From: CAVZBT01 sp963773605
GTDB taxonomy: Bacteria > Acidobacteriota > UBA6911
Assembly: GCA_963773605.1 (NCBI GenBank)
Contig: CAVZBT010000005.1
Coordinates: 708,060 to 772,059 of the forward strand
Direction: 5' to 3'
DNA: 64,000 nucleotides
In this document: in pieces, positions 29,552 through 39,389 of the stretch
How the letters are laid out: each line of letters begins with the position of its first letter
How positions within the stretch are numbered: position 1 is the stretch's first letter
Notes under the pieces: model-generated
Databases searched by the model: none
What the model saw: only the letters and a program-made list of their open reading frames with translations
Told to the model about the DNA's origin: nothing
Translations under genes and position numbers: made by a program

Positions 29552-32500
29552 ATGGTGCCCCATTGAACTTCGCCGGCAAATTCGGATCGGGCGGCCTCGG
29601 CCCTGATTCCGGCGTGGATATTGACCTGGGCTGCTGTCATCGCACGGCCATCTTTCGTCTCCGGCAATTTCCATGTCGACAAGGTTTCGACACATGCGCC
29701 GTCGGACGCCATAATCGTTCCTGATGCTCATCTGCTGTTTCACGGGCGACTTCAAGCGGTCGGGCGTCGACCTGATCCTCTCCAGTGACGACCACGAACT
29801 CGTGCTGCACGATTACTTCAAGGGCGAGAAGCGCGCCGCGCTGGCCTCGCCCGATGGCGCCCACCTCACCGGCGACATCGTCAACGCGCTGACCGGGCAC
29901 GCCCAGTTCGCGCAGGCCGACGGCAGCGCCAGCGTCGGCCCAGGTCATCGGCCATGTCACCAAGCTGGCGGGCAACGCGACCGCGATCCGCAACGGCGTG
30001 TCGATCATCCTGAACCAGGGCGACACCGTCCACAAAGGCGACGTCGTCCAGTCCGGATCGGATTCGACGCTCGGCATCACCTTCATCGACGGCACCGTGT
30101 TCGGCCTCGCGTCGAACGCCAAGATGGTGCTGAACGAAATGATCTACGACCCGAACGGGTCGGACAACAAATCGCTGCTCAGCCTGGTGCAGGGCACGAT
30201 CTCGTTCGTCGCCGGCGCCACCGCCAAGAAAGGCGACATGAAGGTCGACACGCCGGTCGCGACCATGGGCATCCGCGGCACCGCGGTGCTGGTCGAGATC
30301 GATTTCGAGGTGCCGGCGCAGGGCGGTGCGCCGCCGGCGAAATTCCAGGTGCTGGTCGAGCCGGACGGCACCACCGGCTCCTACATCCTGTTCGACAAGA
30401 CCACGCTGACGCCGATCGCGACCGTCAACCAGGCCGGCACGCAGACCATCATCAATGGCCAGGGCGTCGTCAGCTTCCAGTCGTCGGTGCAACTGTCGCC
30501 CGATGCGCAGAAGATCATCAGCGACGTGTTCTCGCTGAAGTTCACCGACCTCACAATCCGAACACCAAGCTGACGACCAACTTCACCGATCGATCGTCCG
30601 GAGACGTTGTTCGTCAAGCTGGCCGACGACGAGTCGTCCGGTCACGCTGTCAGATCCTGTCAACGTCCCGGACCGGCCCGCGGCGTCCACCGCCGGGTCC
30701 GAGCGGCGGAAATCATCGCATTCCATCTCGACATGCCGCCGGAGCTCGTCGCGTTCGGCAGCGCTTCACCGAGCGGCATCGACACCACCGGCAATACCGC
30801 GCTGGACACGCGTGTCCGGCACAGTCAGCTATGCCGACATCAATCCCGGCGACCTTCCGAGCGGTGACGGCCAGTTTCATTCCTTCGCCTACAAGGACGC
30901 GCAGCAGGCCGACGTCACCGCGACGCTGACGGCGGAGCAACTGGCGGCGATCAAGGCGGTCGAAGTGCCGCTCTCCGTGGTGCAGGACCCCAACGGCAAG
31001 AATACCGGCGAGGCGACCTGGACCTACAGCATTGCCGACGGCGCGTTCGACTTCCTCGCCGCCGGCGAGACGCTGACGCTGACCTATCTGGCGCGGGTCG
31101 ACAACAACTACGCGCCGAACAACGAGACGGACGTTCGTGCCGTTCACGATCGTGATCACCGGCACCAACGACAAGCCGACGGTCTCGGCGACCGGCGGCG
31201 CGATCACCGAGCGGATCGGCACCGGCAATACGGCGGTCGATACCGTGACCGGGCACCGTCACCTTCGCCGACGTCGACCTGACCGACCGGCCCGTCGTCA
31301 GCGCCGCGATCTCCGCGACCGATCCGTTCCGCTACTACGATGCGCAGGGCAACGACATCACCGCTGACGCTGACGCCGGCGCAACTGGCGGCGATCCGCC
31401 GTCGAGGTGCCGCTCAGCCGTGGTGCAGGCGGCCGGAAACACCCACAACGGCTCGGCGACTGGACCTACAGCGTCGCCGACAGCAAGTTCGACTTCATCG
31501 CCAAGGGCGAGACGCTGACCCTCAACTACGTCGCCCAGGTCGATGACGGCCATGGCGGCGTCGTCTCCACGCCGATCACCGTCTCGATCGCGGCGCCGAC
31601 GTCGTCGTCACCGGCACCAACGACCTTCCGACCATCGCCACGACCAGCGACTGCCTTTGCCGAACTTTCGAACCTCGACCAGCCGAACCCGACGGGTCTA
31701 CCGCGCTCCATACGGCCTCCGGCACCATCAGCTTCACCGACGTCGACCTGACCGACCGGCCGGTGGCGAGCGCCGCCTTCACGTGCGTTCAGCTACCTGA
31801 ACGCCTATGGCGTCGACGTCACCTCGCAGCTCACGGCCAAGCAACTCGCGGCGATATCAGCGGTGGATGAGCCGCTGACGGTGCTGCAGTCCCCCGGCAA
31901 TACCAATGACGGTTCGGCGAGCTGGAGTTACAGCGCGCCCGACGGTGCGTTCGATTTCCTGGCCGACGGCGAGATCCTGACGCTGACCTATACCGCGACC
32001 GTCGATGACGGGCATGGCGGCGTGGTGACCAAGCCGATCACCGTCACCGTCACCGGCAGCAACGACACGGCTAAAATCACCAGCGACCCGCAGACCGCCG
32101 CCATCGCGGAACGCGCCGGCATCCACGGTTCGGCGACGCCGGATACCGCGAGCGGCGCGATCACGTTCGTCGACGCCGATCTGACCGATACGCATGAGGT
32201 CAAGCTCACCGGCGTCAAGGCCTCCGGCGTGATGACGGGCCTCGCCGACGGCGCGGTCCAGCTCAGTTGGCTGTCGCTGGGGCCGCTGAGCCAATTCCAC
32301 CGACGGCGTGCCGGGCTCGAAGAGCTGGTCGTTCTCGGCGCCGGACAGTTATTTCGATTACCTCGCCGATGGCGAGACCGTCACGCTGACCTACACGGTG
32401 GAGGTCGATGACCACCATGGCGGCGTCACCTCGCAGGACATTCTCGTCACCGTCAATGGCAGCAACGATGCGCCCGACATCGGCGCGATCGCGCAGCAGA

Positions 32501-35500
32501 ATCTCACCGAGCAGACCGATACCGCGCGCTGACGTCGACGATTGCAGTCGCCTTCACCGATCTCGACCTGTCGGATGTCGGCCACAGCGCAAGCATCACG
32601 CACGCGGTGGCGTCCGGCACCACCAACGGTCTGGCGCTCAACGAGACGGCGCTGATCGCGTTGATCACGCCCGAGGATGTGACCAAGGCCGCCGGCTCCA
32701 CGTCCGGCTCGGTCGAGCTGTCATTCTCGGCGGCGTCGACCGCGTTCGATTATCTGGGCAGGGCCAGGTTCTCACGCTGAAATACACCGTTGCGATCGAC
32801 GACGGCGATGGCGGCGTAACGCCGGAGACTTCGTCGTCACCGTCACCGGCACCGACGACGCGCCTGTTATCGCCAACATCGCGCAGCAGGACCTGACCGA
32901 GCAGGCCGACACCTCGGCGCTGACCACGACGATCCCGGTCGCCTTCACCGACGTCGACCTGACCGATATTGGCCACGCCGCTGACATCACCGGCGTGGTG
33001 GCGACGGGCACCACGACCGGCCTTGCGCTCAGCCAGGCAGAGCTGATGGCGCTGGTGACGCCGGGTGCCGTGACCAAGAATATTGGCTCATCGTCCGGCT
33101 CGGTCACACTGTCGTTCTCCGCCGCTTCGACGGTGTTCGACTATCTGGCCAAGGACGAGGTGCTGACGCTCACCTACACGGTGGCGATCGACGATGGCGA
33201 CGGCGGCGTGACGGCGCAGACTTTCGACGTCACCATCACCGGCACCAACGATGCCCCGGTGGTGGCGACGGCGGATGTCACCGGCGCGGTCACCGAGCAG
33301 GTCACGCCGGCCGGCAACCTGACCGACAGCGGCACCATCGCGCTTCACCGACGTCGACCTCACCGATACCCACCAGCATCGGCCCGACCATCACGGCCTC
33401 CGTCGGGGCGCTCGGCTCGCTGAGCGCGTCCGTGAACACCGACACCACCGGCACCGGCATCGGCGGCGTCGTCACCTGGAACTACACCGTTGCGGCCTCG
33501 CGCGTCGAGTATCTCGCCAAGGACCAGACCAAGGTCGAGAGCTTCACCATCACGCTCGACGACGGCAACGGCGGCACCGTCGACCGCACGATCGACGTCA
33601 CCATCACCGGCACCAACGACGCGCCGGTCGTTGCTGACGTCGCGCAGAAGCTCACCGGCGACCGGTCACCGAGCCGGTCACCCCGGCCGGCAACCTCACC
33701 GACAGCGGCACCATCGACCTTCACCGACGTCGACCTGCACCGACGGCCGTGTCGCGACCGGCACCACGACCGGCCTTGCGCTCGGCCAGGCAGAGCTGAG
33801 GCGCTGCTGACGCCGGGTGCCGTGACCACCGACACCACCGGCTCGGCATCGGCGGCTCGGTCACCTGGACCTACACCGTCGCGCCGACGGCGTTCGAGTA
33901 TCTGGCCAAGGACGAGACCAAGGTCGAGCCTTCACCATCACGCTCGACGACGGCAACGGCGGCATGATCGATCGCAGCAGTCGACGTCACCATCACCGGC
34001 ACCAACGATGCGCCGGTGGTGGCGACGGCGGATGTCGACCGGCGCGGTCACCGAGCAGGTCACCCCGGCCGGCAACCTGACCGACAGCGGCACCATCACC
34101 TTCACCGACGTCGACCTCACCGAACACCAGCATCGGCCCGACCATCACGGCCTCCGCCGGGGCGCTCGGCACGCTGACCGCGTCCGTGAACACCGACACC
34201 ACCGGCACGGCATCGGCGGCCATCACCTGGAACTACAGCGTTGCGGCCTCCGCGGTCGAGTATCTGGCCAAGGACCAGACCAAGGTCGAGAGCTTCACCA
34301 TCACGCTCGACGACGGCAACGGCGGCACCGTCGACCGCACGATCGACGTCACCATCACCGGCACCAACGACGCGCCGGTGATGACCGTCTCGAACCCATC
34401 CCTCACGACGATTGCGGAGGACGACACCGCGAACGCCGGCCAGACCGTTGCTTCGTTCGTCGGCACCAGCATTTCCGATGTCGATAGCGGCGCGTTGCAT
34501 GGCATCGCGATCACTGCCACGACCGGCGCGCATGGCCACTGGGAATATTCGACGGACGGCAGCAGCTATTTTGCTTTCCCTGCGGTATCGACGACGTCGG
34601 CCCTGCTGTTGGCCGCGACCGCCGTGGTCAAGTTCGTCCCCGACGGAGGGGACGGCGGCGCGGCGACGCTCACTTACGTGGCGTGGGATCAAACGACGGG
34701 AGCCAGCGGGACGACGGCCGATGCATCAGTATCTGGGCGGCTCTACCGCTTTTTCCGCGACTTCGGATACGGCAACTCTGACGGTGGTGGCCACCAACGA
34801 CGCGCCGGTCGTGCAGTCCGGTGTGTCCACGAAACAGGCGCAGCTCGCGAACCACAATGGCGTCGCCGTCTTCGATGGCGAGTTCTTCTTCGGCAACGAC
34901 AAGCTCACCGTCAGCGATCCCGACGGCGATCTGTTTGGCATCGCCATTACCGGCGTTGACAACGGTAGCGCAGGGGGAAGCTGGGAATATCAGATCGGCG
35001 GCGGGGATTGGGTCGCGGTCAACCTGGCAACCGGTAAGGCATTATTGCTGTCCGCAGATGCGAAAGTGCGCTTCAGCGGTTCCGGAAGCGGCGATACCGA
35101 GCACCTAACCTTCGTGGCCTGGGACGGCACCGATGGCTCGACCTCCGGCTCGATCATTGCAATGCCGTCGACGACAGGCGGTACGACGGCATTCAGCAGC
35201 GGAGTTTACAGCATTGGCGCCAAGAACGACGCGCCGGTCAACAACACCAGTCTATTCACCGTGGTCGAAGATCAGTTCAACGGGACGATGGACCTTTCGA
35301 CGTTCGCGACTTCCGGCGATGACGTGATCTTCTCGACCGTGCACGACGATATCCTGAAGGGCGGGGCAGGCGCCGACCAATTCGTGTTCGCCGAACACAT
35401 GGGCAACGACACGATCACCGATTTCTTGCCCGGGCAGGACAAGATCGATCTGCTGACAAATCTCCCGTTCACTCCCGACAATGTGGCTTCCTTCCATTCC

Positions 35501-35650
35501 TGGCTCAACAGCAGCGCGGTCGCGCAGGCCGGCGCGGACACGTTGATACAGTTCGATGGCAACAACAGTATCCTGCTGTCGAACGTCGCCAAGGCGAACC
35601 TGCATATGAGCGATTTCATTCTTCATCCGGGCGGCAGCGGCAATATCTGA
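29552..35650 (+). CDS. Giant type I-secreted adhesin: FecR-like module, VCBS repeats, RTX-type C-terminus; heavily frameshifted
   Basis: This secreted or surface protein is about 2000 residues when frames are joined. The N-terminus (MVPH, LNFAGKFGSGGLGPDSG, then RPSFVSGNFHVDKVSTHAPS) leads to a FecR-like domain: VIGHVTKLAGNATAIRNG, NQGDTVHKGDVVQSGSDSTL and VDTPVATMGIRGTAVLVEID. From about 30800 some nine VCBS-type repeats follow, each with a FTDVDLTD strand and ending ITGTNDAPVV. Two related cadherin-like units follow (34390-35230). The end has GDDVIFSTVHDDILKGGAGA and GNDTITDFLPGQDKIDL, the RTX/serralysin-type C-terminus recognised by type I exporters. The ATG at 29552 is tentative. More than fifteen breaks occur. 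Confidence 0.85.
30800..34390 (+). repeat. VCBS repeat array within the adhesin
   Basis: About nine protein repeats of roughly 120-150 residues. Each has a first-strand motif FTDVDLTD or FTDLDLSD, an FDYLAKDE or FDFLADGE turn, TLTYTVAIDDGDGG-like strands and the closing VTITGTNDAPVV. The last units are nearly identical at DNA level: 33250-33350 and 33530-33630 recur at 34003-34110 and 34281-34380. Confidence 0.85.
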
Positions 35651-35726
35651 TCCGCGGCAGTCGGTAGAGCGGCCTTTCGCGCGAATCCAGCATGCCTGAT
35701 CCGTCAATGCGTGATATCCAGACAGC

Positions 35727-37969
35727 ATGAAACGACTGCGGGTATGGCGGAGATGGTTCACGCGGCGCATCGGCTATGCCCGGCTGCTGTGCCTTGCGCT
35801 GCTGATCGGGTTCGCCGCGCTGCGCGTCGCCGATCCGGCGCCGGTCGAGGAAATTCGCGTCAGGACCTTCGATTTCTTCCAGCGCATCGATCCCGCGCAA
35901 GAAGACCGCACAGGCCGGTCACCATCGTCGATATCGACGACAAGAGCCTGGAAAAGCTCGGGCAGTGGCCGTGGCCGCGGACGCGGATCGCCGATCTCGT
36001 CACCGAACTGACCCGGCTCGGCGCCGTCGTGATCGCGTTCGACGCGGTGTTTTCGGAGCCCGACCGGCTCAACCCTGCCGTTGCGGCCGACACCTTCCGC
36101 AATCTCGACGAGGAAACCCGCGCCAAGCTGCGCGCGCTGCCGAGCAACGACCAGGTCTTCGCCGACGCCATCAGGAACTCGCGCGTCGTGCTCGGCGAAT
36201 CCGGCGCTGCCGGAGGAGATCGCGCGCGCTCGACAAGACGCTGCCGGTGACCGGGCTCGCGATGCTGGGCGAGGAGCCGCAGCGCTTCATGTTCGAATTT
36301 CCCGGGCCTGCTGCGCAACGTGCCGGTGCTGGAGCAGGCCGCCGCCGGGCGCGGCCTGTTCACGATCAAGCCCGAGCGCGACGGCATCGTGCGGCGCGTG
36401 CCGATGATCATGCAGGCGCAGGGCCAGACCATGCCGTCGCTGACGTTCGAGATGCTGCGGGTCGCCACCGGCTCGGGCACGATCCTGATCAAGGCCGAAA
36501 AGGCCGGCATCAAGAGCCTCGGCATCAAGGGCTTTCAGATTCCGACCGACCATAACGGCCAGCTCTGGGTTCACTATCGCCCGCCACGATCCCTCGCTCT
36601 ACGTCTCCGGCGATCAACGTGCTGGAGAAGACACGTCGCGCCCGACATGATCGCCGGCAAGCTGGTGCTGATCGGCACCTCGGCGGTCGGTCTCAACGAC
36701 ATCAAGACCACGCCGGTGTCGCGCGCCATGCCCGGCGTGGAGATCCACGCCCAGGTGCTGGAGAGCACCCTGACCGGCGACGGTGATCTCGCAGCCGATC
36801 TACGGCATCGCCGTCGAATTCGCGACCGCGCTGCTGTTCGGGCTTCTGGTGATCGCGTTCGCGCCGCTGTTCGGGCCGGTCACGCTGGTTGCCCTCGGTG
36901 CTGCGTTCGCACCGCGCTGCTGGTCGGAACGTCCGTGGTATTTCTACACGCAGCACCGTCTGCTGATCGATTTCACCTATCCCCTGATGTCGACCACGGC
37001 GATCTATCTCACGCTGATCTTTTCGAGCTTCGTGCGCGAGCAGGCGCAGCGCCGGCAGATCCGCTCGGCCTTCGGCCAGTATCTGTCGCCGGCGCTGGTC
37101 GAGCAACTCGCGCAGTCGCCGGAGAAGCTCGTGCTCGGCGGCGAGGAGCGCGAGATGACCATCATGTTCTGCGACGTGCGCGGCTTCACCTCGATCTCGG
37201 AGACCTACAAGAACGACCCGCAGGGCCTCACCGCGCTGATGAACCGTTTCCTCACGCCGCTGACCAACGCCATCCTCGACCGCAAGGGCACCATCGACAA
37301 ATATATGGGCGACGCCATCATGGCGTTCTGGAACGCGCCGCTCGACGACAAGGATCACGAGCTCAACGCCTGCGAGGCGGCGCTCGACATGCTGGAGCGC
37401 GTCGACGAGCTCAACCAGGCGCGCGAGCAGGAGGCAAAGGACGAGGCGGCGTCCGTTCATTCCGCTCAATGTCGGCGTCGGCCTCAACACCGGCATCTGC
37501 GTGGTCGGCAACATGGGCTCCGACCAGCGCTTCGACTATTCGGTGCTCGGCGACAGCGTCAACCTGGCCTCGCGCCTCGAAGGGCCAGTCCAAGGAATAC
37601 GGCTTTCCGATCATCGTCGGCTCCAGGACCGCGCTGGCGGTCAAGGACAAGTTCGCGATTCTCGAACTCGACTTCATCATGGTGAAGGGCAAGAAGGAGC
37701 CGGAGGTGATCTACGCCATCGCCGGCCGCGAGGACACCGCGCAGTCCGGCCGCTTCCAGCGCCTGCGCAACCTGACGATCGAGATGCTCGCCTGCTATCG
37801 CAACCGCGACTGGGAAGGCGCGCTCGCGGCCATCGAGCGCGGCCGCAAGACCGACGAGGCAAATTCGCTGGAGCTGCTCTACGATCTCTACGAAGCCCGC
37901 ATCCGCGGCTATCTCGAAAATCCGCCGCCGCAAGACTGGAACGGCGCCTTCGCGCTGCTGACGAAGTGA
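35727..37969 (+). CDS. CHASE2-domain class III adenylate cyclase, frameshifted
   Basis: This membrane receptor cyclase of about 745 residues makes cAMP. An N-terminal membrane helix (YARLLCLALLIGFAALRVA) is followed by an extracytoplasmic CHASE2 sensor (VTIVDIDDKSLEKLGQWPWP, VIAFDAVFSEPDR, TLPVTGLAML, GKLVLIGTSAVGLNDIKTTP). Further membrane helices near 36800-37030 lead to the cyclase: metal Asp in MFCDVRGFTSIS and YMGDAIMAFWNAP, transition-state Asn/Arg in VNLASRLEG, and substrate Lys near VKGKKEPEVIYAI. At least seven breaks occur. It starts 77 bases after the adhesin on the same strand, so co-transcription is possible. The CHASE2 ligand is unknown. Confidence 0.88.
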
Positions 37970-38173
37970 GCAGGGCGTAGGAAGTGAGAACGTAGGATGG
38001 GTGCGAGCTGAAGGCAGATACCCGTGAATCCCTGCGCGGAAGCGTGATGAAGTTGCGCTGCGCTGCTACCCAGTCCTGCCAAACTCCCCTGTGGTTATAA
38101 GTCTCGGGTCGCGCTTCGCTTGCCCGGGACGACAGCGGATATCGCGAGACCGCCAACCCCAAGCGCGCGCTAA
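37970..38173. repeat. Intergenic repeat remnants
   Basis: About 200 bases between convergent genes. It contains aacgtaggatgggtgcgagc and tctcgggtcgcgcttcgc / ttgcccgggacgac, fragments of short palindromic elements of the same style as those at 48702 and 54760. No gene is visible. Confidence 0.45.
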
Positions 38174-38839
38174 CTACTCCGACGACAGGCGGACCATCTG
38201 GCGTCCGCCATTCATTTCCTTGAGGCTGTTGACGTAGTTCTCGGGACGCTGCCAGCGGAGAGGCACTTTCAGTCCCATAAAACTTGCGATGCTGCCGATA
38301 AACGCCGTGCAATTGGATGTTTCCGCGTTCCAGACCGGTGAACTCGTCTGCAATTTCTTGATGTAAGCGAACACCCTTTTTGCGTCCGGCTCACTCAGGT
38401 AAACCCGGTAGCTCGCGGTCAGGTACTCCGGATCAAGATCGCCATAGCTCGCCCCGGTCTCGGACGGGACCCACGTCAAATGCCCCAGCACGTAGGCAAA
38501 GGTGTCTCCCGCAGGCGTGAGGCCCGCGACCTCAACTGCTCGCTCGCTCGTCTTCCCGTACCAGACGAAAGCATGTCCCCAGCTCGCCGCCGTCCTGGCT
38601 CTGAAATCGACGTAGTACGGGCCCTTGGCTGTGCCCTGCTTTCGAGCCGCCTGTGCCGCCGGTCTTGGCTGGATAGGCGCGTCACCAGACACAAGCGCAT
38701 TCGCGTCAGCTAAGCGCTTGCGTGCCTCGTGTGCAGAAGCCGATGGGATTGTGCCTGGGAGCGAAGCTGCGAGTGTGAAGTCCCGCAAGCAACCATGGTC
38801 CCAATCTGTTAGGTCGACTTGCCACGCTTCGCCCCTCAA
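38174..38839 (-). CDS. Conserved hypothetical protein with His/Cys motif
   Basis: This intact 221-residue frame belongs to a group I recall only as hypothetical in Bradyrhizobium. The conserved core is KGPYYVDFRARTAASWGHAF with VWYGK, then VPSETGASYGDLDPEYLTAS, YRVYLSEPDAKRVFAYIKKL, and WNAETSNCTAFIGSIASFMG. The His in SWGHAFVWYG and Cys in SNCTAFIG could form a papain-like or NlpC/P60-like dyad, but this is speculative. The true start may be internal (an ATG or GTG after about residue 25), because the first residues overlap no clear signal. Confidence 0.65.
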   Translation of the reverse strand: MRGEAWQVDLTDWDHGCLRDFTLAASLPGTIPSASAHEARKRLADANALVSGDAPIQPRPAAQAARKQGTAKGPYYVDFRARTAASWGHAFVWYGKTSERAVEVAGLTPAGDTFAYVLGHLTWVPSETGASYGDLDPEYLTASYRVYLSEPDAKRVFAYIKKLQTSSPVWNAETSNCTAFIGSIASFMGLKVPLRWQRPENYVNSLKEMNGGRQMVRLSSE

Positions 38840-38888
38840 CCGTCGACGACAAAGGCAGGTTCAACGACCCCTCGGTCAATGCCGTGCG

Positions 38889-39074
38889 CTAGTAGCGCGA
38901 CACGACGGGCCCGGGCGCCTTGCCGATTGGGCTCTTCCCGATCGGGGTCTTGCCAATCGGCATCTTGCCGACGGGAGCTTGCTGATAGACGGGCTGTCGG
39001 CGTGGAATGTCGGCAGCGCCGGCGGCAGTCACCACGGCAAGCGTTGCACCCACTACAATCGCAATCTTGATCAC
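38889..39074 (-). CDS. Small exported protein with PIGK repeats
   Basis: This 61-residue protein starts at GTG (39074) with a signal peptide, VIKIAIVVGATLAVVTAAGA ending before ADIPRR. The mature peptide carries tandem repeats: VGKMPIGKTPIGKSPIGKAP. It ends GPVVSRY. The repeats are basic with a four-to-five-residue period. I recognise no family. Longer upstream frames to 39275 are not needed, because the hydrophobic signal starts at this GTG. Confidence 0.6.
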   Translation of the reverse strand: MIKIAIVVGATLAVVTAAGAADIPRRQPVYQQAPVGKMPIGKTPIGKSPIGKAPGPVVSRY

Positions 39075-39389
39075 GGCAGTTCCCCATGACGTTAGACGAA
39101 ACAAAACATGCCTGCTGAGCGCTGCCCAGCAGGCATGCCGTGCACATGATCGTCGGAATACGACTACAGTACGGCGGACACGTTCGGCGAGCATGACTGC
39201 TGTGCGGCAATTGTGAGACGGGCAAAATTCTCGAGCCCTATTCGTGCGGACCCGTTGGTTTGCCAGGGGCGACATTGGTTATGCTGAGGCGCCGCCTTGC
39301 CTTGTTTTCAAATGGGGTCATGGCTGTCTCCTTCAGACCAGGACAGCCAAGCCTGTACAGGCTGGAGCGCGCTCTAGATCAAGCCCCTT

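Noticed and set aside
29317..29724. A 135-residue open frame before the adhesin
   Set aside because: Only its last third matches the adhesin N-terminus in the same phase. The first part is low-complexity and lies in the AT-rich leader, so it is not a separate gene.
30800..34390. CRISPR-like direct repeats
   Set aside because: The repeats are long, in frame and encode VCBS domains. There are no short identical repeats with unique spacers and no cas genes.
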